Positions 47,982 through 58,666 of a stretch of 64,000 nt of DNA are shown here, piece after piece. The notes under the pieces were generated by a model. It was not told where the DNA came from, made no database searches, and was given only the letters and a program-made list of their open reading frames with translations. Where the stretch lies: NCBI GenBank assembly GCA_002862465.1, contig PKDD01000121.1, positions 1 through 64,000 of the forward strand, read 5' to 3'. A program made the position numbers and the translations under genes. The stretch is from Haliea sp. GTDB lineage: Bacteria; Pseudomonadota; Gammaproteobacteria; Pseudomonadales; Halieaceae. Positions within the stretch are counted from its first letter, which is position 1, and every line of letters begins with the position of its first letter.

Positions 47982-49080
47982 TCACAGTCCGCTTTTCAGT
48001 GACGCTTCTATAAATCGGTCAATATCGCCGTCGAGCACTGCCTGAGTGTTGCTCGTCTCTATCCCCGTGCGCAAATCCTTTATACGGGAATCATCTAGCA
48101 CATAAGAACGAATCTGACTGCCCCATCCTATATCTGCTTTGCTATCTTCCATGGCCTGTTTTTCCGTATTCCGCTTTTGCACTTCCAATTCGTACAGCTT
48201 GCCACGCAGCAGCTTCATCGCATTATCGCGATTCTGATGCTGCGAACGTTCGGTCTGGCACTGTACCACGGTACCCGTGGGGTTATGGGTAATGCGTACG
48301 GCCGAATCGGTCTTATTAACATGCTGGCCACCGGCACCGCTAGCACGGTAGGTATCGGTACGAAGATCAGCTGGGTTGATATCGATTTCGATATTGTCAT
48401 CGATTTCCGGTGCCACAAAAATCGATGCAAATGATGTGTGTCTTCGATTTCCTGAATCGAAAGGGGATTTGCGGACCAGGCGATGCACGCCCGTTTCAGT
48501 TCGCAACCAACCAAAGGCATACTCGCCCTCGAACTTTATGGTGGCGCTCTTGATTCCGGCCACATCGCCTCCTGATGCCTCGACCAACTCCGTATTGAAC
48601 CCCTTGTCCTCACCCCAACGCAGATACATGCGTAACAGCATCTCTGCCCAATCTTGTGCCTCTGTTCCGCCGGAGCCTGACTGGATATCTAAGTACGCAT
48701 TATTTGAATCCATTTCACCCGAAAACATCCGCCGAAACTCCAACTGCTCCAACAATACGACGAGACTGTCTACCTCATCTTCAATTTCAGCAACAGTGGC
48801 CTCATCGTCTTCACCAGAAGCAAGATCAAGCAGATCCCGAGCGTCTATAACGCTGGTATCAAGTTTTTCAATGGTACGCACGATGGCCTCAAGTGACACT
48901 CTTTCACGGCCCAATTCTCTAGCGCGATCCGGTTGCTCCCAGACACTGGACTCAGCCAATTCCAATTCTACCTCGGCCAGACGCTCCTTACGCTGATCAA
49001 AGTCAAAGATACCCCCTCAGCACGTCAGCGCGCACCTGAATATCTTTCAATTGCATCAGAAGAGGATTGATTTCAAGCAT
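47982..49080 (-). CDS. prfB: Peptide chain release factor 2 (programmed +1 frameshift)
   Basis: RF2 ends translation at UGA and UAA. The gene is in two frames: 25 codons from the ATG at 49080 ([15 protein letters not shown]..., ending LRGYL), an in-frame TGA at 49003-49005, then 340 codons in the +1 frame starting Asp-Phe-Asp. The total is 365 residues, the same as E. coli RF2. The stop-recognition SPF is in KSPFDSG and the catalytic GGQ in [12 protein letters not shown]. It lies 111 bases after recJ and before lysS. Confidence 0.97.
49002..49017 (-). promoter_or_regulatory. RF2 programmed frameshift signal
   Basis: On the minus strand AGGGGGTATCTTTGAC contains the internal Shine-Dalgarno AGGGGG, three bases before the slippery CTT and the UGA followed by C, the poor-termination context. 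It is identical to the classical RF2 autoregulatory signal, so low RF2 favours shifting and full-length synthesis. Confidence 0.95.
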
Positions 49081-49191
49081 GTTATTAAACCGCACAATAC
49101 AGGAGGCGGCATTCTACCCCAGCGGCAGGCAGCGTAACAGAAAAAACAGCCTGGGCTCGCTTACTCATATGCGTAATTAAACGATTTAAAG

Positions 49192-50922
49192 TCAGCTTAG
49201 TGCCACCAGATGCTCGACCATAAGCTGCACCGAGCGCTGCCCACGAAACTCATTGACATCGAGACGGTAAGCAATTTCAACCTCCTCGACTTCCGAAGCT
49301 GGCCACCTGTCCAGATCGACATTAAAAGCGATGGCATCTAACATCGATTTACTACCAACAGGTGTTAATACAAGCTTGAGATGCTTCTGCCCTACCAAAC
49401 GCTGACTGACGACTAAAAACACACCATCAAACATTGGCTCTGAAAAATGCTGTCCCCAAGGCCCCGCAAAACGAAGTGTCGTAGCCAACTCCAACTCGAA
49501 TTCAGCCGGCACCAGCGCTCCGTCTGATTCAATCACTGCCTGCAACTGCACCTCGTCTGCATGCCGCGTAACTTCTACAACAAAGGCCGCGGAAAACGCC
49601 TCATAGTCCTCTGTTCGTAGCGTGAGACCCGCCGCCATCGCGTGCCCCCCGAAGCGGGTAATCAACCCGGGATGGCGTGTGGCGACAGCATCCAAAATGT
49701 CTCGAATATGAATGCCGGGAATGGAGCGTGCCGAACCCTTAATTTCACCCGAGTCACCGTCGGCAAACGCTATTGTGGGCCGGTGCAGCCTATCCTTTAT
49801 CCGTGACGCAAGGATGCCGATTACGCCTTGGTGCCATCCGCTCTGGTAGAGCGTCATAGCAATGGGCAGATCGGTATCTCCCTTAAACGACAACCTAGCT
49901 ATGATTTCGATTGCCTCTGCCTGCATGTCCTGTTCGATAATCCTGCGATCCTGGTTGAGTTGATGCAGCTTGTCAGCTTGCGCGCGAGCGCCGACTAGGG
50001 TCTCGCAAAGCAGACACTCAATACCAATGGACATGTCTTCCAGACGTCCCGCAGCGTTGATACGCGGCCCAACCGCAAATCCAAGGTCCGAAGCAACTAC
50101 CGAGTGAGGCTGACGGGACGCCACTTCAAGTAAAGCCAAAATACCGGGACGGCACTGGCTTGCGCGAATCCGCCGCAGACCTGCTGCAACCAGAATGCGG
50201 TTATTGCGGTCTAGAGGCACAACATCCGCAACGGTTCCCAGTGCAACGAGATCCAAATACTGGGCCAAATTGACCGGCGGACGTTGTTCGAACCATTCCC
50301 TAGCGCGCAGCTCGGCTCTCAGCGCCAGCATAATATAAAAAATAACACCCACACCTGCGAGATTTTTGCTGGGAAACTCACACCCAGGCTGATTAGGATT
50401 CACGATGACGTTCGCCATAGGAAGCTCTCGACCTGCCAAATGGTGGTCAGTGATGAGCGTGCTGATACCCAATTCCTTGGCCGCAGCTACGCCGTCCAAG
50501 CTGGATATCCCGTTATCCACGGTAATGATCAGATTGGGTTTATCGACGGCTGCGAGCGCGACAATTTCTGGGGTTAAGCCATAGCCATACTCAAAGCGAT
50601 TGGGCACCAAGTAGTCAACATGACGAGCACCGAAAGCCCTGAGGGCGGAGACTGCAAGTGCGGTGCTAGTGGCGCCATCTGCATCAAAGTCGCCAATAAC
50701 AACAATCCTATCGTCACGAGTAAGGGCATCTGCCAGCATCACCGCTGCGCGGTCTGCGTTCAGCAGCCGAGTTGGCGATAAAAGGCACTCAAGGGACAGA
50801 TCCAACTGATCGCATGAAACGATACCGCGTCCGCGATACACACGCGCCAACAGTGGATGAATATCGGTATCAAAAAAATTCTCCGTAGAGGCAACCTCCC
50901 GACGGCGAATAAGTTTCTGCAC
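49192..50922 (-). CDS. recJ: Single-stranded-DNA exonuclease RecJ
   Basis: A 576-residue 5'-3' exonuclease of the DHH phosphoesterase superfamily, used in recombination and mismatch repair. Metal motifs are GDFDADGATSTAL, LIITVDNGISS and LITDHHLAG (the DHH); the DHHA1 part has FGGHAMAAGLTL, and an OB fold closes the protein. It follows thrC by 17 bases. The recJ-prfB-lysS order is typical. Confidence 0.96.
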   Translation of the reverse strand: MQKLIRRREVASTENFFDTDIHPLLARVYRGRGIVSCDQLDLSLECLLSPTRLLNADRAAVMLADALTRDDRIVVIGDFDADGATSTALAVSALRAFGARHVDYLVPNRFEYGYGLTPEIVALAAVDKPNLIITVDNGISSLDGVAAAKELGISTLITDHHLAGRELPMANVIVNPNQPGCEFPSKNLAGVGVIFYIMLALRAELRAREWFEQRPPVNLAQYLDLVALGTVADVVPLDRNNRILVAAGLRRIRASQCRPGILALLEVASRQPHSVVASDLGFAVGPRINAAGRLEDMSIGIECLLCETLVGARAQADKLHQLNQDRRIIEQDMQAEAIEIIARLSFKGDTDLPIAMTLYQSGWHQGVIGILASRIKDRLHRPTIAFADGDSGEIKGSARSIPGIHIRDILDAVATRHPGLITRFGGHAMAAGLTLRTEDYEAFSAAFVVEVTRHADEVQLQAVIESDGALVPAEFELELATTLRFAGPWGQHFSEPMFDGVFLVVSQRLVGQKHLKLVLTPVGSKSMLDAIAFNVDLDRWPASEVEEVEIAYRLDVNEFRGQRSVQLMVEHLVALS

Positions 50923-50939
50923 TTTACGGACGGCCTAGT

Positions 50940-52337
50940 TCAGGCGTTAATGTTAGCCGCGATGAAATCCTGAACCGCTGCCAAATTGTTTGGCAGGACC
51001 TGAAATCGTTCGCTGCGTTCGAATAGGTCGATCAAATGCAGCGGCAGGGCCACGGCTTCTGTCAGACCCGCGCTTTTAACGGCCTCTGGAAATTTCGCAG
51101 GATGGGCGGTCGCCATGGTAATCATCGCCCTTCCCGCCTCGACATTACTGTCTAACGCAGCTTTCACACCAATGGCACTGTGCGGATCCAGCAGGTATTC
51201 ACAGTCTCGCCAGGTACTAGCTATTTGCTGGCTGGTTTCCTCATCCGAGACGCATTGACTGCTGAACAATGAGCGTGCCTGCTGCATCGCAGCTCCGCTC
51301 AAACGCACGTCGCCATGGTCAAATTGCTGCATCAAGTCAGCGATAGCCGCGCCATCTCTATTATACAAATCGAACAACAGTCGTTCAAAATTACTTGAAA
51401 CAGTAATGTCCATACTTGGAGATAATGACTGCTCTAGCGGTTGACGACCATACGTATTGCCCGTCATCACGCGATGCAATACATCGTTACGATTGGTTGC
51501 GATAACTAAGCGATCAACGGGCAATCCCATTTGCCGCGCAAGATAACCCGCAAAGATATCGCCGAAATTTCCAGTAGGGACAGAGAACGAAACTGGACGC
51601 GCGGGCGCGCCTAGGGCCAGTGCAGCATAAAAATAATACACGATCTGGACCATAATTCTCGTCCAGTTAATGGAGTTCACTGCCACCAGTTGGCGATCGT
51701 CGGGCAGAAACCTTTGATCACCAAAACTGGCTTTCACCATCGCCTGACAATCATCGAAGTTACCCTCTACCGCCAGATTGTGAATGTTGTCTCCCATTAC
51801 AGTTGTCATCTGCCGCCGCTGCACATCAGACACTCTGTTGTTGGGATGCAATATGAATATGTCAACATTCTTGCACTGTTTGCAACCCTCAATCGCAGCT
51901 GAACCGGTATCGCCCGAGGTGGCGCCCAATATTACCGCTTTCTGCTGTTTACGTTCTAGTACGTAATCTAGCAACCGTCCAAGCAACTGCAATGCGAAGT
52001 CCTTGAAAGCCAGCGTTGGCCCATGAAACAATTCTAGCACCCACTGGTCGGAGCCGATCTGTACCAGAGGGGCCACCGCGTTATGGCGAAACTCAGCATA
52101 AGTTTCCACTACCATCGAGCGCAGATCATCCGCTGGAATACACTCATGCACAAAGGGTGTAATAATTTTTTGCGCCAGTTGTGGATAATCAAGCTTGGCC
52201 ATGTCCGCAATTTCCGCGCTGGAAAACAGGGGTAATGCCTCAGGCACATACAACCCACCATCCGAAGCTAGGCCCGTTAGGAGGACCTGCTCAAAATTGA
52301 GCGCAGGCGCCTTTCCTCTGGTGCTTATGTATTTCAC
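50940..52337 (-). CDS. thrC: Threonine synthase
   Basis: A 465-residue PLP enzyme converting O-phosphohomoserine to threonine. The PLP lysine is in GPTLAFKDFALQLLG; PTGNFGDIFAGY and LGATSGDTGSAAIEG hold the cofactor phosphate and substrate. It is of the longer (about 460-residue) Pseudomonas/E. coli-type. It follows hom by 32 bases, so the last steps of threonine synthesis are co-transcribed. Confidence 0.97.
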   Translation of the reverse strand: MKYISTRGKAPALNFEQVLLTGLASDGGLYVPEALPLFSSAEIADMAKLDYPQLAQKIITPFVHECIPADDLRSMVVETYAEFRHNAVAPLVQIGSDQWVLELFHGPTLAFKDFALQLLGRLLDYVLERKQQKAVILGATSGDTGSAAIEGCKQCKNVDIFILHPNNRVSDVQRRQMTTVMGDNIHNLAVEGNFDDCQAMVKASFGDQRFLPDDRQLVAVNSINWTRIMVQIVYYFYAALALGAPARPVSFSVPTGNFGDIFAGYLARQMGLPVDRLVIATNRNDVLHRVMTGNTYGRQPLEQSLSPSMDITVSSNFERLLFDLYNRDGAAIADLMQQFDHGDVRLSGAAMQQARSLFSSQCVSDEETSQQIASTWRDCEYLLDPHSAIGVKAALDSNVEAGRAMITMATAHPAKFPEAVKSAGLTEAVALPLHLIDLFERSERFQVLPNNLAAVQDFIAANINA

Positions 52338-52369
52338 GTGTCCCTGATCCCTTCTTAAGCCCTAACCGG

Positions 52370-53683
52370 CTATCCGTCCAGTGCTTCTACCCGAATGCGC
52401 GTGACCTTGCCATTAATCGTCTCCAATGCTTCCATTTCACGCACGGCGTTATCCACACTGCCCTGAGACGCCTTGTTAGTAAGTACAATGAGTGATACCA
52501 AGGTCTGGCCCTCGTCCGGTGCTCTCTGAATCAAAGCCTCTATACTAATGCCCTGCTCGCTAAAAATACTAGCGACTCTGGACAACACACCGGGCTTGTC
52601 CGTTACTTCCATGCGCAGGTACCAAGGCGTCCTTACCTTTTCAATCGGTATGATGGGCAGGCTTCGCAAATCAGCTAAAGCGACGCCAAGGGCCGGAAGT
52701 GGAGCGCTTCTGCCCGCGCCGACGTCACGAGCCAAATCGATCAAATCGGCTACCACCGCAGACGCTGTGGGCCGCGCACCCGCGCCGGCACCATAATAAA
52801 GTGTGGGCCCTACCGCGCTACCTTCCACGAGAATCGCATTTTTTACGCCATCGACATTCGCCAGCAATAGATCGTTAGGTATTAGCGTTGGATGCACACG
52901 CAATTCAATACCCTCACGAGTTTGTTTCGCAATACCCAAGTGCTTAATGATGTACCCAAGCTCCGATGCATACCTGACATCCTGTGTTGTCAGAGCAGTT
53001 ATGCCTTCCGTGTAGACGGCATCAAATTGTAACGGTGCACCAAACGCAAGCGACGCGAGAATGACCAGCTTATGCGCAGCATCGGTACCTTCTACATCGA
53101 AAGCGGGATCGGCCTCGGCATAACCCAGGGCCTGCGCTTCAGCCAGTGCATCGGCAAATTCTCGGCCTCTGTCACGCATCTCAGTGAGGATATAATTGCC
53201 GGTGCCGTTGATAATACCTGCAAGCCATTCAATGCGATTTGCGGCCAAGCCTTCGCGCAATGCCTTGACAATAGGAATGCCGCCAGCGATAGCCGCCTCA
53301 TAGCGAACTTCCACCTTGTGCTTCTCCGCAAGTGCGAAAATCTGGTTACCATACTCTGCGATCAAAGCTTTGTTAGCAGTAACTACATGCTTACCGGCCA
53401 TAATTGCCGCTTCTACCAGTTCACGCGCCACAGTCGTGCCGCCGATCAGCTCCACCAGAATTTCCACTTCCGGATCGCGCGCAACGTCAAATATGTCTCG
53501 GCTGATACGAATATCAGCCATGTCTAAAGCAGGACTATCGTGACGGGCCCCGACATGAATCACGCGCAGTTCGACCGCCGCGCGTCCCATTATTAGCTCC
53601 GCGTTGTCCCGCAACACATTAAATGTGCCACCTCCGACTGTACCTAGGCCGCAAATGCCGATGTTGACTGATTTCAATTGCAT
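52370..53683 (-). CDS. hom: Homoserine dehydrogenase
   Basis: A 437-residue monofunctional enzyme reducing aspartate semialdehyde to homoserine. The NAD(P) motif is GICGLGTVGGGTF, substrate-binding KALREGLAANRIEWLAGIINGTGNYILTEM follows in pieces, and a C-terminal ACT domain (about 350-430: YLRMEVTDKPGVLSRVASIF) should sense threonine. No aspartokinase is fused. A GTG at 53689 is an alternative start. Confidence 0.96.
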   Translation of the reverse strand: MQLKSVNIGICGLGTVGGGTFNVLRDNAELIMGRAAVELRVIHVGARHDSPALDMADIRISRDIFDVARDPEVEILVELIGGTTVARELVEAAIMAGKHVVTANKALIAEYGNQIFALAEKHKVEVRYEAAIAGGIPIVKALREGLAANRIEWLAGIINGTGNYILTEMRDRGREFADALAEAQALGYAEADPAFDVEGTDAAHKLVILASLAFGAPLQFDAVYTEGITALTTQDVRYASELGYIIKHLGIAKQTREGIELRVHPTLIPNDLLLANVDGVKNAILVEGSAVGPTLYYGAGAGARPTASAVVADLIDLARDVGAGRSAPLPALGVALADLRSLPIIPIEKVRTPWYLRMEVTDKPGVLSRVASIFSEQGISIEALIQRAPDEGQTLVSLIVLTNKASQGSVDNAVREMEALETINGKVTRIRVEALDG

Positions 53684-53721
53684 TTCCACTTTTAATATTT
53701 GCGCTGCAGGCGCATGGTCAT

Positions 53722-54912
53722 TCAGGCAAAGCCATCATGTTTAAACATCCGCTTAATGTTGCGAACAGCCTGACGTGTGCGATGCTCATTCTCAATCAAA
53801 CCAAAGCGCACGTAACCCTCGCCGTACTCGCCAAAACCGATCCCGGGGGACACCGCGACCTGGGCTTCAGTGAGTAAATTTTTACTGAACTCAACTGAGC
53901 CCAACTCCTGATAGAACTGAGGAATTTTCGCCCAGACAAACATTGTAGCCTTTGGTGGAGTTACCTCCCAGCCAATAGCATTGAGGCCGCTGCACAATAC
54001 ATCCCGGCGGGACTGATACATTGCTACAATTTGCGCAACACAACTTTGATCGCCCTCTAGCGCTGCAATGGCAGCAACCTGAATGGGCGTAAACATACCG
54101 TAATCAAGATAAGACTTCATTCGCGCCAGCGCACTGATCAGCACTTTGTTTCCAACGCAAAAACCAACGCGCCAACCAGGCATATTGTAGCTCTTAGACA
54201 TGCTAAAAAACTCCACGGCAACTTCCCGTGCTCCCTCCACCTGCAAGATTGAGGGTGCTACATAACCGTCGTAACACAAATCGGCATAGGCCAGATCTTG
54301 AACTACCCAGATTGAATGCTCGCGCGCAACTTTGATCACTCTCTCATAGAATTCCAACTCCACGCACTGTGCAGTAGGGTTAGATGGAAAGTTTAGCACC
54401 AACATCTTGGGGCGCGGCCAACTGGTAACTATGGCTTTTTCCAGATCAGCGAAGAATTCTTCCTCATTCTCGGCCATAGGAACATGACGGATATCTGCAC
54501 CAGAAATCACAAAACCATAGGGGTGAATAGGATAAGACGGATTCGGCACCAATATGGCATCGCCAGGGCCGGTGGTCGCTAGCGCCAAATGGGCTAGGCC
54601 TTCCTTTGACCCCAGCGTCACTATTGCTTCAGAGGTAGGATCCAACAAGACATCAAAGCGCCGCTGATACCAATCGCAGATCGCTTTACGCAAGCGCGGT
54701 ATGCCCTTGGACTGAGAATACCCATGGGTATCCCCACGGCGGGCAGTTTCCACTAGCTTATCGACAATATGCTCAGGCGTGGGCTGATCAGGGTTGCCCA
54801 TACCGAAATCGATGATGTCTTGACCAGCCGCGCGAGCCTGCTGTTTAAGGTCACCGATGATATTGAACACGTATGGCGGTAGGCGCTCAATACGCCGAAA
54901 TTGGTCATCCAC
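53722..54912 (-). CDS. alaC: AlaC-like pyridoxal-phosphate aminotransferase
   Basis: A 396-residue class I/II aminotransferase close to AlaC (glutamate-pyruvate transaminase). It starts with the family [17 protein letters not shown], has [12 protein letters not shown], and the PLP lysine in [15 protein letters not shown]. It is upstream of hom-thrC, an order common in Pseudomonas relatives, so a role in alanine or related amino-acid supply is likely; exact substrate is inferred. Confidence 0.87.
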   Translation of the reverse strand: MDDQFRRIERLPPYVFNIIGDLKQQARAAGQDIIDFGMGNPDQPTPEHIVDKLVETARRGDTHGYSQSKGIPRLRKAICDWYQRRFDVLLDPTSEAIVTLGSKEGLAHLALATTGPGDAILVPNPSYPIHPYGFVISGADIRHVPMAENEEEFFADLEKAIVTSWPRPKMLVLNFPSNPTAQCVELEFYERVIKVAREHSIWVVQDLAYADLCYDGYVAPSILQVEGAREVAVEFFSMSKSYNMPGWRVGFCVGNKVLISALARMKSYLDYGMFTPIQVAAIAALEGDQSCVAQIVAMYQSRRDVLCSGLNAIGWEVTPPKATMFVWAKIPQFYQELGSVEFSKNLLTEAQVAVSPGIGFGEYGEGYVRFGLIENEHRTRQAVRNIKRMFKHDGFA

Positions 54913-55021
54913 GATTATCTGACTCTACAGGGCGCTCCCGCAGCAGCGCCGTTATTAAAAAACGGGGCCGACACTACTGAGTCAGCCCCCTACTGGCAAC
55001 GCGGCAAAGCGTGCTCGGGCA

Positions 55022-55780
55022 TTATTGACCGGATTGTGAGTTCAATCCCAAAACCTCTATCAAATCTGCAGCCGGCCTGTAGCCGGGAATCATTTCTCCC
55101 GTCTCAGTAATAATAGCGGGTGTTCCGTTGACGCCCATCGCCTGACCCAGCGCAAATTGTTCAGCAACAGGGTTATCTTGACAGAACTTTTCAGGGACTG
55201 ACTGCTTACTCTTCAATTTCGTCAAGGTTTCCTGTGGATTGTCGGCACACCAGGCACTGACCAGTTGCTTACCAGGAGACGAATCTACTCCTGCACGAGG
55301 ATACGCTAAATACCGCACTTCGACACCATTCTTGTTGAGTTCAGGCACCTCCTGGTGCAGTTTCTGGCAGTAGTAACAGCTGACATCGGTGTACACGTAG
55401 ATATAACCGAGGGTCTCACCCTCCGGAGAAAAAACGATCATGTCATCGCTGTCTACCTTTGCCAGCACCTCCATTCGCTCCTGATCACGACGTTGCTCGG
55501 CCAAATTGACAAAACCTGTCGGACCAACAGAGTAGAGATCACCCACAATGAAAAAATCGCCGTTGACGCTAGAGTAAACTCTAGGGCCTGCTTTCAATTG
55601 CACCTCGACCACACCAGGCATTTCACTCATTTGAGCACTCGTTACCTCGACGCCCCCGACGTTTAATGTTGCGCGCAGCGCGTCCAACTCGTCCTTATCC
55701 AGCGTCTCTGCGGCCAACCCGAGCGGGGCAACCATCATCAGTATAACCATTGATGCTAACTTCAAAGTTCTATAACTCAT
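55022..55780 (-). CDS. dsbC: Periplasmic thiol:disulfide interchange protein DsbC
   Basis: A 252-residue periplasmic disulphide isomerase. Signal peptide MSYRTLKLASMVILMMVAPLGLAA, an N-terminal dimerisation domain, and a thioredoxin fold with active site CYYC (VSCYYCQKLH) and cis-Pro region VNGTPAII. The ATG at 55780 has AAGGAT upstream; a 12-codon longer frame is unlikely. The xerD-dsbC order is conserved. Confidence 0.95.
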   Translation of the reverse strand: MSYRTLKLASMVILMMVAPLGLAAETLDKDELDALRATLNVGGVEVTSAQMSEMPGVVEVQLKAGPRVYSSVNGDFFIVGDLYSVGPTGFVNLAEQRRDQERMEVLAKVDSDDMIVFSPEGETLGYIYVYTDVSCYYCQKLHQEVPELNKNGVEVRYLAYPRAGVDSSPGKQLVSAWCADNPQETLTKLKSKQSVPEKFCQDNPVAEQFALGQAMGVNGTPAIITETGEMIPGYRPAADLIEVLGLNSQSGQ

Positions 55781-55870
55781 GCTCTGATCCTTATCTGCGT
55801 GGGATGACTTCCCCACAATCGTTGTTTAATGCCCGCGTTCATTGGAGCAGCATTTACCCCGTTTAGTTCC

Positions 55871-56776
55871 TCAACCCCGAGGATGATGTTGCTCATGCAG
55901 TTCCTGCATCCGTTGCTGCGCCACATGCGTGTAAATTTGCGTTGTCGTGAGGTCACTATGCCCCAACAGCATTTGCACCACTCTGAGATCGGCCCCATGA
56001 TTCAGTAAATGTGTAGCGAATGCATGACGCAGAGTATGGGGTGATAGGTGCTTCTTGATGTCTGCTCGATCAGCGTATATTTTAATACGATACCAGAAGG
56101 TCTGGCGAGTCATTTGTGTCCCTCGGCGACTAGGGAATAATGCCTCGCATGGAAGACCCCTGAGTAGCTCTGCCCGCGGACCCGCTAGATAACGCTGCAA
56201 CCACCGCAGGGCCTCTTCTCCGACAGGCACCAACCTCTCTTTACTGCCCTTGCCGAATACACGCACAACACCTTGATTCATACTGAGTTGAACCATTTGC
56301 ATACTCGTTAGCTCACTCACCCGCAAACCACAGGCGTAAAGCAATTCCAGCATTGTACGATCGCGAAATTCGAGCACGGCATCCAAATCGGGAGCCCGTA
56401 ACAGGCGGTCCACCTCCGCTTCGGACAGCGCCTTGGGGAGTGGCCGCCCCAACCGAGGGCTGTCCACATCCATTGTGGGATCAAGGCTAAGCGCCCCCTC
56501 ACGTAACAGATAATGATAAAACCCTCTCGCGCAGGACAAAAATCGAGCACTGGAGCGAGGTGACTGACCCTGCTGCAAACGAGCTCCCAAGTATTTCTGC
56601 AGGGTTGAGCGAGTCGCCTGCGTGATAGTGCTACCCTCTTCTTGAAGCAGCCATTCATTGAACTGCCTGAGATCGCGCCGATAGGACGATAACGTATTGC
56701 TACTTAGGCCTTTTTCCATCCACATAGCGTCTATATAGCGTTCGATATCCGGATGAATGACAGTATCTGTAGGCAT
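55871..56776 (-). CDS. xerD: Site-specific tyrosine recombinase XerD
   Basis: A 301-residue recombinase that with XerC resolves chromosome dimers at dif. The N-terminal SAM-like DNA-binding domain (IERYIDAMWMEKGLSSNTL) is followed by the catalytic domain with Arg in YACGLRVSELT, HTLRHAFATHLL, the second His in LLGHSDLTTT and nucleophile Tyr in QIYTHV. This is the housekeeping enzyme in its usual place beside dsbC, not an island integrase. Confidence 0.95.
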   Translation of the reverse strand: MPTDTVIHPDIERYIDAMWMEKGLSSNTLSSYRRDLRQFNEWLLQEEGSTITQATRSTLQKYLGARLQQGQSPRSSARFLSCARGFYHYLLREGALSLDPTMDVDSPRLGRPLPKALSEAEVDRLLRAPDLDAVLEFRDRTMLELLYACGLRVSELTSMQMVQLSMNQGVVRVFGKGSKERLVPVGEEALRWLQRYLAGPRAELLRGLPCEALFPSRRGTQMTRQTFWYRIKIYADRADIKKHLSPHTLRHAFATHLLNHGADLRVVQMLLGHSDLTTTQIYTHVAQQRMQELHEQHHPRG

Positions 56777-56862
56777 GGATTTACCGTATCACAATTCTTA
56801 CACTGAACTTACGAGCAAAACCTTTTTTTCTCTCCAGCAGATGAACTCATTACCTCAGGCAC

Positions 56863-56884
56863 AAAAAAACGGCCCGCGGGCCGC
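56863..56884 (-). terminator. Rho-independent terminator after rplS
   Basis: On the minus strand the stem CGGCCCGCGGGCCG (56870-56883) is followed by seven T (56863-56869). It lies about 30 bases past the rplS stop and ends the rpsP-rimM-trmD-rplS operon. Confidence 0.85.
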
Positions 56885-56915
56885 CTTCAGCATCGCCAAT
56901 AATCGCAACGACGTC

Positions 56916-57266
56916 CTACAACTTTTCCTTAATTCGCGCGGCGCGACCACTCAACTCTCTCAGATAATACAATTTTGCCTGGCGCACGTCTCCACGGCGC
57001 TTGACAGCAATACTCTGCACCATTGGACTGTAAGTCTGAAATGTGCGCTCTACACCCACGCCGTGGGAGATCTTGCGCACCGTAAATGCGGTGTTCAGCC
57101 CACGGTTACGCTTGGCAATACAAACGCCCTCAAAACCCTGCAAACGCTCGCGGGTACCCTCGATGACTTTCACCTGAACAACCACGGTATCACCGGGGCT
57201 GAACTCCGGAAGTTCCTTACCCATCTGCTCTGCATCAAGCTCGGAAATGATCTTGTTAGTGCTCAT
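56916..57266 (-). CDS. rplS: 50S ribosomal protein L19
   Basis: A 116-residue protein at the 30S/50S interface. It has [33 protein letters not shown] and the basic end [18 protein letters not shown]. Last gene of the rpsP-rimM-trmD-rplS operon, before a strong terminator. Confidence 0.98.
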   Translation of the reverse strand: MSTNKIISELDAEQMGKELPEFSPGDTVVVQVKVIEGTRERLQGFEGVCIAKRNRGLNTAFTVRKISHGVGVERTFQTYSPMVQSIAVKRRGDVRQAKLYYLRELSGRAARIKEKL

Positions 57267-57302
57267 GCGGTACTCCTATTAAATAACTCTACAGCTTCAC
57301 AG

Positions 57303-58055
57303 CTAGTGTTCTATCGATAACTTCCGTTCGCGGACATATTCCGCCAACAATGTCTCTTCTTCACCTTTCATAAGCCTTCCCTGCAAAAGCTCTGGACGGC
57401 GCTCATAGGTTCTTCCCAGTGCTTGCTTAAGACGCCAGCGACGAATCTCTTCATGATTACCGCTTAATAATACGTCCGGCACATGCCTTCCTTGATAAGT
57501 TTCGGGCCGAGTATAATGTGGGCATTCTAGCAACCCGTTAACAAAAGAGTCCTCGAGCGCAGATGCCTCGTGCCCCAATACACCGGGCAATTGCCGGGTC
57601 ACCGCATCAATAACCACCATGGCGGCTAACTCACCACCACTCAACACATAATCTCCAATAGACAATTCCTCATCCACCTCGGACTCTATCAGCCGCTCGT
57701 CAATCCCTTCATAGCGCCCGGCGACTAGAATTAATCCCTCTAAACCAGCAAATTCTATAGCTTTATCATGATCGAACGCCTGTCCCTGAGGCGAGAGGTA
57801 GATCACCCGCGCATTCGCCACTGTCCCTGCCCGTGCCGCGGCGATGGCCTGCTGCAAGGGATCAATTTTCATTAACATTCCCGGGCCGCCGCCGTAAGGT
57901 CTGTCATCCACCGTACGATGGGAATCCAACGCATGATCGCGAGGGCTGCAGATAGTAAGGTCGACGTGGCCCTGCCTGACCGCCCTTCCCACAACGCCAT
58001 AGTCACTCACCGCTGCAAACATCTCTGGAAAAAGACTCACCAATCCAATACGCAT
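57303..58055 (-). CDS. trmD: tRNA (guanine-N1-)-methyltransferase TrmD
   Basis: A 250-residue SPOUT enzyme making m1G37, which prevents frameshifting. Trefoil-knot motifs are [26 protein letters not shown] and [22 protein letters not shown]. Fits the conserved ribosomal operon between rimM and rplS. Confidence 0.98.
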   Translation of the reverse strand: MRIGLVSLFPEMFAAVSDYGVVGRAVRQGHVDLTICSPRDHALDSHRTVDDRPYGGGPGMLMKIDPLQQAIAAARAGTVANARVIYLSPQGQAFDHDKAIEFAGLEGLILVAGRYEGIDERLIESEVDEELSIGDYVLSGGELAAMVVIDAVTRQLPGVLGHEASALEDSFVNGLLECPHYTRPETYQGRHVPDVLLSGNHEEIRRWRLKQALGRTYERRPELLQGRLMKGEEETLLAEYVRERKLSIEH

Positions 58056-58088
58056 TGTGTCACGCTTAGGGCTTTCAGTCGGCCCCCT

Positions 58089-58637
58089 TCAGTCCTCGTC
58101 AAGGAACCAATCAACCTCAATCACCGCCTCCTCAATATCTACTCGGGTTACTGTGTCGCCGGGTAAATAAGGAATCAGACGTTCCCGCAAATCTATACTG
58201 TGTTCACAGGCTTTGACAACCAGCACATCGTTAGCGCCAGTCTCAATCAGATGTTCGACTACACCGATCAGCACACTGTTCTGGCCGTCCTTACACCAGA
58301 CCTGCAAACCTTGCAGATCACGCCAATAATATTCACCCTTCGGCAGCGCAGGTAAAGCACTTGCTGGCACCGAGACCTCTAATCCTTTGTAGGATTCCCC
58401 GAGAGTTCGGTCGTCCACGCCCAATATATGGGCAACAAAACCCCTACCATGGCGCTTAAATGTATCAAACTCCAGCGCCTCCAAAGCGCCCCTGCGCATC
58501 ACCTGCCAGCCATCGAAACCTTGAAAGTTCTCCGGCGGTTCTGTGTAAGAATGAATTTTTACCCAACCTTTGAGACCATAACAGCCAGTAATTTTGCCAA
58601 CCACCAGCATGTCTTCGACAGCGGACTCATTCATCAC
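58089..58637 (-). CDS. rimM: Ribosome maturation factor RimM
   Basis: A 182-residue 30S assembly factor that binds S19. The N-terminal RimM domain has VVGKITGCYGLKGWVKIHSYT, and the PRC-barrel domain has GEYYWRDLQGLQV and IPYLPGDTVTRVDIEEAVIEVDWF in adjoining stretches. First or second Met is possible as start. Confidence 0.97.
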   Translation of the reverse strand: MMNESAVEDMLVVGKITGCYGLKGWVKIHSYTEPPENFQGFDGWQVMRRGALEALEFDTFKRHGRGFVAHILGVDDRTLGESYKGLEVSVPASALPALPKGEYYWRDLQGLQVWCKDGQNSVLIGVVEHLIETGANDVLVVKACEHSIDLRERLIPYLPGDTVTRVDIEEAVIEVDWFLDED

Positions 58638-58666
58638 GCTGGCCCGCGTTCAGCCGGGCTACCCTG

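Noticed and set aside
48966-49080. Apparent nonsense mutation or truncation in prfB
   Set aside because: The in-frame TGA is the programmed RF2 frameshift with its internal Shine-Dalgarno; the gene is intact.
55871-56776. XerD as the integrase of a mobile element
   Set aside because: It is in the conserved xerD-dsbC-hom-thrC context, full length and far from the guaA repeats; it is the housekeeping dif recombinase.
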